Shown: one piece after another, positions 27,201-36,500 of the stretch | Layout: every line of letters begins with the position of its first letter | Position numbering within the stretch: position 1 is the stretch's first letter | Assembly (NCBI RefSeq): GCF_009725235.1 | Contig: NZ_WJFC01000036.1 | Span: forward strand, 1-64,000 | DNA: 64,000 nucleotides | Origin: Scytonema sp. UIC 10036 | GTDB taxonomy: Bacteria > Cyanobacteriota > Cyanobacteriia > Cyanobacteriales > Nostocaceae | Direction: 5' to 3' | The notes under the pieces: generated by a model | What the model saw: the letters and a program-made list of their open reading frames with translations, nothing else | Database searches by the model: none | Told to the model about the DNA's origin: nothing | Made by a program: the position numbers and the translations under genes

Positions 27201-27957
27201 TGGAGGACAAGGTAATTATGGAGCAGCAAATGCGTTTATGGATAGCTTGGCTCATTACCGTCAGACTTTGGGTTTGCCCGGATTGAGTATTAATTGGGGA
27301 CCTTGGTCGCAGGTGGGGATGGCAGCTAGCTTGGATAGTGGCAACCAAAATCGCATTCAAGGGGCAGGTATTGGAACAATTTCGACCTTAAAGGGATTGA
27401 CTGTGCTGGAGCAATTGTTAAACCAATATTCAGCTCAAGTGGCGGTAATACCCATTAACTGGTCGCAATTTATCAGCGAATCAATGGCATCAGCGTTTTT
27501 TGCTAACTTCACTCAGACCTCAACCAAGACAGTTGAGCAATCTGAGTTCCGCACCCGATTAGCAGCAGCTAAAGCCAGCGAACGCAAAAAGCTTTTAATC
27601 GACCACATTTGCTTACATCTAACTAAAGTACTGGGGATAAACCTTTCAACCCGAAACCTCCAGCAAGGGTTTTTCGAGTTAGGGATGGATTCTCTGACAT
27701 CTGTGGAATTACGAAATCGATTGCAAAACTCTCTGGGATGTTCTTTACCTTCTAGCTTGACTTTTGATTATCCAACAGTCACACTGTTAGCTGATTATTT
27801 AAGTAAAGAAGTACTTTCAATAGAACCATCTGGGATTGAACAACAAGCAAGCGATCGCTCAGATTTATCAACCACTCTCGATAAGCTATCCGAAAGCGAA
27901 ATCGAAAAGCTGCTCGCACAAGAACTAGCCGTTATTGAGGAAAGTAAGGGTCAATGA
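21232..27957 (+). CDS. Type I PKS module 2: KS-AT-DH-ER-KR-ACP (fully reducing)
   Basis: 2241 aa from the ATG at 21232; an in-frame TTG at 21217 overlaps the upstream stop and would add five residues. An N-terminal docking coil (SPIKRALLAVEHMQAKLEAVE) precedes KS (Cys206). AT (Ser653) has HAFHSP, so malonyl-CoA is predicted. DH about 925-1190 looks active: AEHKV (His959), PGAAYL, and FGASFQGL (Gly1095). ER about 1500-1830 is a zinc-independent medium-chain reductase with NFRDVLNALG and the NADPH loop HAAAGGVGQAAVQIA. KR about 1843-2033 has GGLGALG and a complete LDD motif (HAAGVLDDGVL), which predicts a B-type, D-configured alcohol intermediate. ACP Ser2154. The module should leave a CH2-CH2 unit. 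Stop and next start overlap as ATGA. Confidence 0.96.
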   Translation: MSQADQSISPIKRALLAVEHMQAKLEAVETAKKEPIALVGMGCRFPGGVLNPEALWQLLRDGVDAVTEVPANRWDINALYDPNPETPGKMYTRYGGFISQLEDFDAQFFGIAPREAVSLDPQQRMLLEVSWEAIESANISPAQLLGSQTGVFVGISANDYLHRLVSREATEIDAYQGTGTVHSIAAGRLSYLLGLTGPSIALDTACSSSLVAVHLACQSLRNHECNLALAGGVNLLLSSEISINLSKARMLSPDGRCKTFDAKADGYVRSEGCGVIILKRLSDAVKDNDLILALIRGSAVNQDGRSSGLTAPNGLMQQAVIRQALENGGVEPSEVSYIEAHGTGTALGDPIEVEALAAVFGNNRAKDQPLTVGSLKTNIGHLESAAGIAGLIKVVLQFQHQEIAPHLHFQHPSPYIDWENLPLIVPTQRTQWHTGENPRLAGVSSFGFSGTNAHVILAQPPTQKPQPTSEVERPFHLLTLSAKTPSALEQLAFSYQNYIQTQTEISIADICYTANTGRSHFHYRLAMVADSREQLVEQLTSPDTTITNGVGSQLTIAFLFSGQGSQYINMGRQLYETQPIFRETLQQCNEILRPYLKPTLLEVLYPTELSDHQRSSLLDQTAYTQPALFAVEYALYQLWKSWGIEPDVVMGHSVGEYVAATVAGVFSLEDGLKLIAQRGRLMQELPGGEMVSVKASQQQVAEIIAQRRNTMGLAQEDVALAAINGSESVVISGAREDVSGICQQLEQQGIKTKRLQVSHAFHSPLMTPMLKEFERVANGVAYNQPQIPLVSNVTGLLANENIATADYWVNHVCQTVQFASSMQALQDYEVFLEIGPKPILLGMGRECIPERERLWLPSLRPGVAEWKQLLSSLSQLYVAGVEVDWSGFERGYARKKVALPTYPFQRQRYWIENSSPARRGQKSTKLHPLLDKKLQLPLSQDIVFESEFSTSTKPFLAEHKVYDQVVVPGAAYLSLLLGAASLTFSTQACRLENIVFPQALAIPSGEARTVQLVLSPQGSAKSFQLISFDAATDSSNQVSKLLVHATGFISPSMNTTPQTIAIEEILARCTQQIDKSEIYSSRQKRQIQFGASFQGLDIVWCGEGEALAKIKWLDLGDEQQEYQLYPGLIDSCLQLTGMMLPQEDTFVPFAIESFRFEQRPQTQQLWCYTRLREQQNSNINKFIADIKLFDFTGQLIAEMIGMEAKKVTRQLLLPSHNLDVTDWLYEIDWQALDLEQSTQAKGGSWLIFTDSQGIGQQLAEKLQQLEGDCILVSAGVKYEKRDRQHYQIDPSQPEHFQKLLLEIDSTQPLGIVHLWSIAPDETALSDLPTAELHNCGSVLHLVQALAQIREQRPPHLWLVTQGTQAVSLTSEPLRLTGSSLWGLGRVIALEYPEFQCVLVDLPVAGTRQQHTQAILWELSASRYAEAQIAYRDDKRYVARLVRHTASYPQKQLTTDEPMGVAESRDDSCGTEGKMPAPKIQGKGEIPIPQKDKIHPANMQRQPVQLKISEYGLLDNLSLLEMKRRLPQMDEVEIQVQASTVNFRDVLNALGMLKEYYAEKMGITQASHLTFGFECAGIIATVGENVSHLQVGDEVVAWVTTHDALSSFVTLAATTVVKKPTNLSFQQAATTPLAFLTAQYGLHTLAQLQPGERVLIHAAAGGVGQAAVQIALNAGAEVFATASIHKWEFLKSMGVKHVMNSRSLDFADEVMSLTQGQGVDVVLNSFNGEFIPKNLQVLSNRGRFVEIGKIGIWDESQVRDIREDVSYFAFDLGEVQQKQPDLIPSMLQQLMAQLHTGTLKPLPQTVFPLEQVVNAFRYMATAKHIGKVVISMPPIKPKVNGDRLSVKPDVSYWITGGLGALGLEVAGWLVEKGARNLVLTGRSQGSVATKERISEFEQLGVRVLVVKADVSQVTQVEEVIKKISSELPPLRGIIHAAGVLDDGVLKQQSQERFEQVMAPKVAGAWNLHNLTQHLPIEFFVCFSSISSVFGSGGQGNYGAANAFMDSLAHYRQTLGLPGLSINWGPWSQVGMAASLDSGNQNRIQGAGIGTISTLKGLTVLEQLLNQYSAQVAVIPINWSQFISESMASAFFANFTQTSTKTVEQSEFRTRLAAAKASERKKLLIDHICLHLTKVLGINLSTRNLQQGFFELGMDSLTSVELRNRLQNSLGCSLPSSLTFDYPTVTLLADYLSKEVLSIEPSGIEQQASDRSDLSTTLDKLSESEIEKLLAQELAVIEESKGQ

Positions 27958-30900
27958 CCGAAAATTCAGTGAACACAGACCGTCAGTCCTTGATGAAGAA
28001 AGCACTCCTGGAACTTAAGGAGATGAAATCTCAGCTAGAAGCTGTGGAAAGGACTAAAAAAGAACCAATAGCGCTCGTGGGCGTGGGGTGCCGATTTCCG
28101 GGCGGCGTACTCAACCCAGAAGCATTCTGGCAACTACTGCGCGACGGTGTAGATGCAGTCACTGAAGTGCCAGCGAATCGCTGGGATATTAATGCTTTGT
28201 ATGACCCCAATCCGGAAACTCCCGGCAAAATGTATACTCGCTACGGTGGGTTTATCAGTCAGTTGGAGGACTTCGACGCTCAGTTTTTCGGGATTGCCCC
28301 CAGAGAAGCGGTGAGCCTCGACCCTCAGCAACGGATGCTGTTGGAGGTCAGTTGGGAAGCAATAGAAAGTGCCAACATCAGCCCCGCTCAATTGCTGGGT
28401 TCTCAAACCGGGGTGTTCATTGGCATTTCTGCTATTGATTATTTGCACCGCTTGTTGACCAGAGAAGCAACAGAGTTCGATGCTTACCATGCTACAGGTA
28501 ATGCTCACAGTATTGCGGCAGGTCGCTTGTCTTATATTCTGGGTCTGACAGGGCCAAGCATAGCAGTGGATACGGCCTGCTCCTCCTCTTTGGTAGCAGT
28601 TCATTTAGCTTGTCAAAGCCTGCGGAATCATGAGTGTAATTTAGCTCTAGCAGGCGGGGTTAACTTGCTGCTTTCCAGTGAAATTAGTATCAATTTCTCG
28701 AAAGCGAGGATGCTTTCACCGGATGGGCGATGCAAAACCTTTGATGCCAAAGCTGACGGCTACGTCCGGGGTGAAGGGTGCGGGGTGATTATCCTCAAGC
28801 GCCTTTCTGACGCAATCAAAGACAACGATCGCATACTCGCATTAATTCGCGGCAGTGCAGTCAACCAAGATGGTCGCAGCAGTGGTTTGACAGTACCCAA
28901 CGGTTCAATGCAGCAAGCAGTCATTCGTCAAGCTTTGAAAAATGGCGGGGTAGAAGCGAGTGAAGTTAGCTATATCGAAGCTCATGGTACGGGAACTGCT
29001 TTAGGAGATCCAATTGAAGTGGAAGCTTTGACCGCCGTGTTTGGTAAGAATCGCTCCCAAGACCAGCCTCTCACTGTGGGTTCGTTGAAAACCAATATCG
29101 GGCATTTAGAAGCAGCCGCCGGAATTGCCGGACTCATCAAAGTAATGCTGCAATTTCAGCACCAAGAAATTGCACCCCATTTGCACTTTGAACATCCCAG
29201 TCCTCATATTAACTGGGAGAATTTGCCCCTCACAGTACCCACTCAAAGAACTCAGTGGTCTAGAGAAAATCCCCGTGTAGCAGGAGTCAGTTCTTTTGGC
29301 TTTAGCGGTACAAATGCCCACGTAGTATTGGCACAAGCCCCACCACAACAGCCGCAACCAACATCAGAACTCGAACGTCCAATACATTTGCTCGCTTTAT
29401 CAGCTAAGACACAATCAGCTTTAGAGCAGTTAGCTTTTAGCTATCAAAACTACATCCAAACTCATCCGGAAATCTCAATTGCAGATATATGCTATACGGC
29501 AAATACAGGGCGATCGCATTTTCACTACCGTCTGGCAATTGTCGCTGACTCTAAGGAGCAGTTATTAGAAAAACTCACCAGTCAAGAGACTGCCATCACT
29601 CATCGTGTAGGCTCGCAGCCGAAGAAAGCCTTCTTATTCACAGGACAAGGCTCCCAGTACATCAATATGGGAAGGCAACTGTATGAAACCCAACCGATAT
29701 TCCGTGAAACACTACAGCAGTGCAATGAAATCCTTCGCCCCTATCTGGAGCCAACCTTATTAGAGGTACTGTATCCTAGCGAGCCCAGCGAGCAGTGCTC
29801 GTCGCGACTAGATCGAACAGCATATACTCAACCGGCATTGTTTGCGGTGGAATATGCCCTGTATAAACTATGGAAATCGTGGGGAATAGAACCAGATGTG
29901 GTGATGGGGCATAGCGTAGGAGAATACGTAGCAGCCACTGTTGCGGGTGTGTTTAGCCTAGAAGATGGTCTAACCCTGATTGCTCATCGAGGAAAGTTGA
30001 TGCAGCAGTTGCCCGAAGGCGAGATGGTTTCAGTGAGGGCAACAGAGTCAGTGGTGCGCTCTGCGCTCGCACCTTATGTACGGACAGTGGCGCTGGCGGC
30101 GCTCAATGGTTTGGAAAGTGTGGTGATTTCTGGAGCCAGTGAAGAGCTCGGTGTGATTTGTCAACAGTTAGAACAACAGGGAATAAAAACAAAGCGGTTA
30201 CAAGTCTCGCACGCCTTCCATTCGCCGTTGATGACTCCAATGTTGGAAGAGTTTGAAGGTGTAGCGGCTCGTATTACCTACAATCAACCGCAAATTTCAA
30301 TTGTATCCAATGTAACTGGGCAACTCGCTGACGAGAACATGAGTACAGCCAAATACTGGGTGAATCATGTGTGCCAAACAGTGCAATTTGCCGCCAGTAT
30401 GCAGGTATTGCATGATTGTGAAGCGTTCATAGAGATAGGACCAAAGCCAACTTTATTAGGGATGGGACGTGAATGCATCCCAGAGAGCGAGAGATTGTGG
30501 TTGCCGTCTCTACGTCCGGGAGTGCCAGAATGGGAACAACTCCTGTCTAGTTTGAGCCAGTTATATGTAGCAGGAGTTGAGGTAGATTGGTCGGGATTTG
30601 AGCGGGATTATCTGCGAAAGAAAGTAGCACTACCGACCTATCCATTTCAAAGACAGCGCTATTGGATTGAAAATTCAACCTCGACACGGCGAGGACAAAA
30701 ATCAACAAAACTACACCCATTACTTGACCAAAAGCTGCGATCGCCCTTAAGCCAAGATATTTTCTTTGAATCAGAATTCAGTATCGCTACCAAGCCATTC
30801 TTAGCAGAACATAAAGTAGACAACCAAGTTGTCGTACCGGGAGCTTGTCATCTTTCCTTGCTCTTGGGAGCAGCTTCCTTAACTTTCTCAACCCAAGCAT

Positions 30901-33503
30901 GTCGAGTAGAAAATATAGTATTCCCCCAAGCATTAGCGATCCCCACTGGAGAAGCACGCACAGTACAGTTAGTACTTTCCCCACAAGGAAGTGGCAAATT
31001 GTTCCAACTCATCGGCTTTGATGCAGCTAACAGCACCACTGAAGAAAGTCAATGGCTTGTCCTCGCCAAAGGTGCGATGTCGCCCAGCACGAACGCGACA
31101 CCACAAAGCACAGCCATCGAAGAAATACTGGCACGCTGTACGCAACAAATAGACAAAAGCGAAATTTATTCTAGTAAGCAGCGACAGATCCAATTGGGTG
31201 AAAGCTTTCAGTGGCTAGATAGCGTCTGGTGTGGGGAAGGAGAAGCCATAGCGAAAATCAAATGGTTGGAGGTAGGCTCTGAGCAACAGGAGTATCAGTT
31301 ATATCCAGGTTTGATTGACTCGTGCTTGCAAGTCATGAACGCGATCTCTTCAGGAGAAGAAACTTTTGTGCCGTTGGCAATTGAGAGTTTCCGGTTTTAT
31401 CAACGACCTCAAACTCAGGAGTTATGGTGTCATACACGGCGACGAGAGCAGCAGAACTCTGATTTAGACGAGTTCATAGTAGACATCAAACTGTTTGACT
31501 TCACGGGACAGTCCCTCGCAGAAATGGTCGGCGTGTCAGCCAAAAAAGTCAGCCATTGGTTAGCAGACGCTCTTGAAAGTACAGATTGGTTATACGAAAT
31601 AGATTGGCAAGCGGTGGACTTAGAACAATCGACTATGGTTAAGGGTGGGAGTTGGTTGATTTTCACAGACTCACAAGGAATAGGCGAAGAGCTAGCCGAA
31701 CAATTACAGCAGATGGAAGGTGATTGCACTTTAGTCTGTGCGGGTGTTAAGTATCAGAAAATCGACCAAAAACATTATCAAATAGACCCCACTCAACCAG
31801 AACATTTCCAAAAACTGCTCTTGGAGATTGGGAGCACACAACAACTGGGGATCGTATACCTGTGGAGTCTCCCCTCAAATGAAACGGCTCTGAGCAATCT
31901 CCCTACAGCCGAACTCCACAATTGTGGGAGTGTGTTGCATTTGGTGCAAGCATTAGTGGAATTTCCCGAGCAAATCCCACCGCATCTGTGGCTGGTGACC
32001 CAGGGAACCCAAGCAGTACCAAACACATCAGAGTCTTTGCAACTCACTGGCAGTAGTTTGTGGGGATTGGGTCGAGTTATTGCCTTAGAGTATCCAGAAT
32101 TTCAATGCGTGTTAGTCGATTTACCGATGACTGGAACGCGACAACAGTACCTACAAGCACTCCTGTTGGAGTTGTCTGCAACACGAGATGCAGAAGATCA
32201 AATCGCTATCCGTCAAGAGCAGCGATATGTGGCGCGACTGGTGGGGCATAGAGCCACTCCCAAAGAACAATCGGCAAAAGATTCTGCAAACTTATTGCAG
32301 GTGAATCAAGGGCAATTATCAGTAAAACCAGATGCGAGTTATTGGATTACTGGTGGATTGGGATCGCTGGGTATGGAGGTGGCTGGGTGGTTGGTAGAAA
32401 AAGGAGCGCGACACTTGGTACTAACCGGACGCAGTCAGGCATCTGTTGCTGCACGAGAGCGAATATCAGGGTTTGAGCAATTAGGGGTGAGGGTGCTGGT
32501 GGTACAAGCGGATGTGTCTCAAGTGACTCAGGTTGAGGAAGTCATCAAGAAAATTAGCTCCGAGCTACCGCCGCTACGAGGGATTGTTCATGCTGCAGGA
32601 GTAGGAGATGCTGGAGTGTTAAAGCAACTCTCTTTAGAGCGCTTTGAGCGGGTGATGGCTCCCAAGGTAGCAGGAACATTGAATCTTCATAGCTTGACCC
32701 AAAATTTGCCGCTTGAGTTTTTTGTGTGTTTCTCGTCGATGAGTGCATTGCTGTGTTCCGGAGGAGAAGGAAATTATGGAGCAGCGAATGCGTTTATGGA
32801 TAGCTTGGTTCATTACCGTCAAACTTTGGGTTTACCCGGATTGAGTATTAATTGGGGACCTTGGTCGCTTGGGATGATGACTAGCTTGGATAGTGACAAT
32901 CAAAGTCGTTTACAAGGCTTAGGTATTGGGACAATTGCTCCTTTGAAAGGATTGACTGTGCTGGAGCAATTGTTAAACCAATCTTCTGCTCAAGTGGTGG
33001 CAATACCTATTGACTGGTCGCAATTTAGCAAATCGACCACATCACCATTTTTTATTAATTTTGTTAAGAAAACTGAAAAATCTCAGTTCTACACTTTCCT
33101 GGAGACTTGCGATCTTAGCGATCGCAAAAAGCTTTTAGTTGACCATGTTTGCTCGCAAGTAACTAAAGTGCTAGGGCACAAACTTTCGCTAGAGCTAGAC
33201 ATCCAGCAAGGATTTTTGGAGTTAGGGATGGATTCTTTAACGGCTCTAGAATTGAGGAACGCTCTGCAAAAGAGTTTGGCTTGCTCTTTGCCTTCTAGTT
33301 TGATGTTTGACTATCCGACAGTCTCCAAGCTAGCGGATTATCTAGCACAAGAAGTCCTCAAGTGGAATGAAGCCGTGGAGCTGGATGTGGGTTCGCAAAT
33401 TATGAATCCTCAGCCAGCGATCGCCTCCTCCGATCTAGAAGATTTATCCGAGAGTGAAGCTGAAGCCTTGCTGATGGAAAAATTAACAAGTATTAATTTT
33501 TGA
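27954..33503 (+). CDS. Type I PKS module 3: KS-AT-DH(probably inactive)-KR-ACP
   Basis: 1849 aa. It begins inside the stop of PKS2 (ATGA). The N-terminal docking segment (RQSLMKKALLELKEMKSQLEAVE) differs from that of PKS2 and the hybrid gene. KS has DTACSSSL (Cys209); AT has GHSVGEYVAA (Ser654) and HAFHSP, so malonyl-CoA. DH keeps the catalytic His (AEHKV, His953) but shares two lesions with PKS1: PGACHL in place of PGAAYL, and LGESFQWL (Trp1087) in place of FGASFQGL. Loss of function is likely but less certain than in PKS1. KR has GGLGSLG, FSS and GNYGAAN; its LDD box reads GDA. ACP Ser1761. The C-terminal docking tail SESEAEALLMEKLTSINF is nearly that of PKS1. Predicted product: a hydroxyl at the position that becomes C5. 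Confidence 0.95.
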   Translation: MTENSVNTDRQSLMKKALLELKEMKSQLEAVERTKKEPIALVGVGCRFPGGVLNPEAFWQLLRDGVDAVTEVPANRWDINALYDPNPETPGKMYTRYGGFISQLEDFDAQFFGIAPREAVSLDPQQRMLLEVSWEAIESANISPAQLLGSQTGVFIGISAIDYLHRLLTREATEFDAYHATGNAHSIAAGRLSYILGLTGPSIAVDTACSSSLVAVHLACQSLRNHECNLALAGGVNLLLSSEISINFSKARMLSPDGRCKTFDAKADGYVRGEGCGVIILKRLSDAIKDNDRILALIRGSAVNQDGRSSGLTVPNGSMQQAVIRQALKNGGVEASEVSYIEAHGTGTALGDPIEVEALTAVFGKNRSQDQPLTVGSLKTNIGHLEAAAGIAGLIKVMLQFQHQEIAPHLHFEHPSPHINWENLPLTVPTQRTQWSRENPRVAGVSSFGFSGTNAHVVLAQAPPQQPQPTSELERPIHLLALSAKTQSALEQLAFSYQNYIQTHPEISIADICYTANTGRSHFHYRLAIVADSKEQLLEKLTSQETAITHRVGSQPKKAFLFTGQGSQYINMGRQLYETQPIFRETLQQCNEILRPYLEPTLLEVLYPSEPSEQCSSRLDRTAYTQPALFAVEYALYKLWKSWGIEPDVVMGHSVGEYVAATVAGVFSLEDGLTLIAHRGKLMQQLPEGEMVSVRATESVVRSALAPYVRTVALAALNGLESVVISGASEELGVICQQLEQQGIKTKRLQVSHAFHSPLMTPMLEEFEGVAARITYNQPQISIVSNVTGQLADENMSTAKYWVNHVCQTVQFAASMQVLHDCEAFIEIGPKPTLLGMGRECIPESERLWLPSLRPGVPEWEQLLSSLSQLYVAGVEVDWSGFERDYLRKKVALPTYPFQRQRYWIENSTSTRRGQKSTKLHPLLDQKLRSPLSQDIFFESEFSIATKPFLAEHKVDNQVVVPGACHLSLLLGAASLTFSTQACRVENIVFPQALAIPTGEARTVQLVLSPQGSGKLFQLIGFDAANSTTEESQWLVLAKGAMSPSTNATPQSTAIEEILARCTQQIDKSEIYSSKQRQIQLGESFQWLDSVWCGEGEAIAKIKWLEVGSEQQEYQLYPGLIDSCLQVMNAISSGEETFVPLAIESFRFYQRPQTQELWCHTRRREQQNSDLDEFIVDIKLFDFTGQSLAEMVGVSAKKVSHWLADALESTDWLYEIDWQAVDLEQSTMVKGGSWLIFTDSQGIGEELAEQLQQMEGDCTLVCAGVKYQKIDQKHYQIDPTQPEHFQKLLLEIGSTQQLGIVYLWSLPSNETALSNLPTAELHNCGSVLHLVQALVEFPEQIPPHLWLVTQGTQAVPNTSESLQLTGSSLWGLGRVIALEYPEFQCVLVDLPMTGTRQQYLQALLLELSATRDAEDQIAIRQEQRYVARLVGHRATPKEQSAKDSANLLQVNQGQLSVKPDASYWITGGLGSLGMEVAGWLVEKGARHLVLTGRSQASVAARERISGFEQLGVRVLVVQADVSQVTQVEEVIKKISSELPPLRGIVHAAGVGDAGVLKQLSLERFERVMAPKVAGTLNLHSLTQNLPLEFFVCFSSMSALLCSGGEGNYGAANAFMDSLVHYRQTLGLPGLSINWGPWSLGMMTSLDSDNQSRLQGLGIGTIAPLKGLTVLEQLLNQSSAQVVAIPIDWSQFSKSTTSPFFINFVKKTEKSQFYTFLETCDLSDRKKLLVDHVCSQVTKVLGHKLSLELDIQQGFLELGMDSLTALELRNALQKSLACSLPSSLMFDYPTVSKLADYLAQEVLKWNEAVELDVGSQIMNPQPAIASSDLEDLSESEAEALLMEKLTSINF

Positions 33504-33514
33504 AGAATCGAATT

Positions 33515-36500
33515 ATGAACCAAGCAGACCAGTCAACTTCTCCAATTAAGCGAGCGCTTCTAGCTGTAGAGCATCTGCAAGCTAAACTAGAAGCTGTGGA
33601 AAGAGCCAAAAAAGAACCAATTGCCCTTGTGGGTATGGGGTGTCGATTTCCTGGAGGTGTACTTAACCCAGAAGCCCTCTGGCAACTTCTGAGAGATGGT
33701 GTAGATGCAGTCACTGAAGTGCCAGCGAATCGCTGGGATATTGATGCTTTGTATGACCCCAATCCAGAAACTCCTGGCAAAATGTATACTCGCTACGGTG
33801 GGTTTGTCAATCAGTTAGAAGAATTCGACGCCCAGTTTTTCGGAATTTCCCCTAGAGAAGCGGTGAGCCTCGACCCTCAGCAACGGATGCTACTCGAGGT
33901 GAGTTGGGAAGCATTAGAAAATGCCAACATCAACCCCGCTCAATTGCTGGACACTCGAACTGGAGTGTTCGTTGGCATTTCTGGTAATGATTATTTTCAA
34001 CGCTTGTTAACCAGAGAAATAACAGAGCTAGATGCTTACCAAGCTACAGGCAATGCTCATAGTATTGCGGCAGGTCGCTTGTCTTATCTTCTAGGGTTAA
34101 CTGGACCTAGCATGGCAGTGGATACTGCTTGCTCCTCCTCTTTGGTAGCAGTTCATTTAGCTTGTCAAAGTCTGCGGAATCGTGAATGCGATCTCGCTCT
34201 AGCAGGCGGGGTTAACTTGCTGCTTTCCAGTGAAATTAGTATCAATTTATCGAAAGCGAGGATGCTTTCACCGGATGGGCGATGCAAAACCTTTGATGCC
34301 AAAGCTGATGGCTACGTCCGGAGTGAGGGGTGCGGGGTGATTATCCTCAAGCGACTCTCTGATGCCATCAAAGATAACGATCGCATACTCGCATTGATTC
34401 GCGGTTCGGCGGTCAACCAAGATGGTCGCAGCAGTGGTTTAACAGCACCGAATGGACCATCACAGCAAGCGGTTATTCGCCAAGCTTTGGAAAATGGCGG
34501 GGTAGAAGCGAGTGAAGTTAGCTATATCGAAGCTCATGGTACGGGAACTGCTTTAGGAGATCCAATAGAAGTAGGAGCTTTGGCCGCAGTGTTTGGTAAG
34601 AATCGTACCAAAGATCGGCCTCTCACTGTGGGTTCGCTGAAAACCAATATCGGGCATTTAGAATCAGCCGCCGGAATTGCCGGACTCATCAAAGTAGTGC
34701 TGCAATTTCAGCACCAGGAAATTGCGCCCCATTTGCACTTTGAACATCCCAGTCCCCATATTGACTGGGAGAATTTACCCCTGACAGTACCAATAAAAAG
34801 AACTCAGTGGCACACAGGAGAAAAACCCCGCTTGGCAGGAGTGAGTTCTTTTGGCTATAGCGGTACTAATGCTCATGTGGTGTTGGCACAAGCCCCCTCT
34901 AGAAAGACCAGGGAAGTAGAGGAGCAGGGGAGCAGGGGAGGTATTGAACGTCCTTTACATCTGCTCGCCATATCAGCAAAGACAGATCCGGCTCTGCGGG
35001 AACTCGCTCAAAAGTACCTAGCATATCTGCAATCGCATCCCGATATCAAAATTGCAGATATGTGCTACACCGCTAACACTGGGCGATCGCACTTTCACAA
35101 TCGCCTTGCTATCATGGCTACATCTGTTGAGAGCTTCAAAGAGCAATTGAAGGCTTTTGCAAGTAGTGGAGAAACATCGGAACGTTCATTGCATCGAACC
35201 CAGAAAAAGTCTCCAAAAATCGCATTTTTATTCGCAGGTCAGGGTTCGCAGTACGTTAATATGGGTCGCCAACTGAGCGAAACTCAGCCTACCTTCCGTA
35301 AAGCGCTCGAACGCTGTGATGAAATTCTTCGACCCCATTTAGAAAAATCTCTTATTGAAATTCTTTATCCCTCCTCAACAGAAGAAACTGGGAAGTTTTT
35401 AACCTTAGATGAAACCGCATATACTCAACCCGCTTTATTTGCTCTAGAGTATGCCCTATATGAATTATGGCGTTCTTGGGGGATCGAACCCGCAGCAGTC
35501 ATTGGTCACAGTGTAGGAGAATATGTCGCTGCCACTGTTGCAGGAGCTTTAAGCCTGGAAGATGGACTAAAATTGATTGCCCAGAGAGGAAAACTCATGC
35601 AGTCTCTGCCGACTGATGGGGCAATGGCAGCCGTTTTTGCCTCTGAAAGTCAGGTAAGAGCAGCAATTCAAGCTTATGCTCCACACTTAGCGATCGCAGC
35701 AATCAACAGTCCTAAAAATATCGTAATTTCTGGAAAAGCCGAGGTAGTCCGCACAGTAACGGCTAACCTGCAAGCAGAAGGAATAGAAGTCCGTAACCTC
35801 AAAGTCTCCCATGCCTTTCATTCTCCCTTGATAGAGCCGATACTGGATTCATTAGAGGGAGTGGCAAGTAAAATGACTTACCAACCTGTGAAAATTCCCC
35901 TAATTTCCAACCTCACAGGTCAGATGCTGCAACCAGGAGAAATGCTCAATGCCCGTTACTGGCGAAATCACGCCCGAGAACCAGTACAGTTCATGGCGGG
36001 GATCGATACACTTTTAGACAAAGGCTTTGATATCTTTTTGGAAATTAGTCCCAAACCGACTTTATCTAGGTTGGGGCAGCAGTCCCAGCAAGAAAAAAAT
36101 GCAATTTGGCTCTCTTCCTTGGCACCGCAGCAGTCAGACTGGCTATTATTACTCAAGAGCTTATCAACTTTATATTTACACGGAGTCGATATTCACTGGC
36201 GCGGATTTGACCAAGACTACTCCCGCAGTTTATTATCCCTGCCTACCTATGCATTCCAGCGCCAAAGTTATTGGATTCAACAAGCAGATACAGTAAATAC
36301 TAAGATAAATGGAAAAGATTTGATTATGAATGGAAAAGAACCGAAGACACAGATGGATGTAGCCCTTACAGACAGCAGACATGAAGAAATTCTAGGAACA
36401 TTGCAGGATTTAGTCGGAAGGTTATTGCACGTTTCACCAACAGATGTCAATATTCATGCTCCTTTTCTGGAAATGGGTGCTGATTCCATTATGATGGTTG

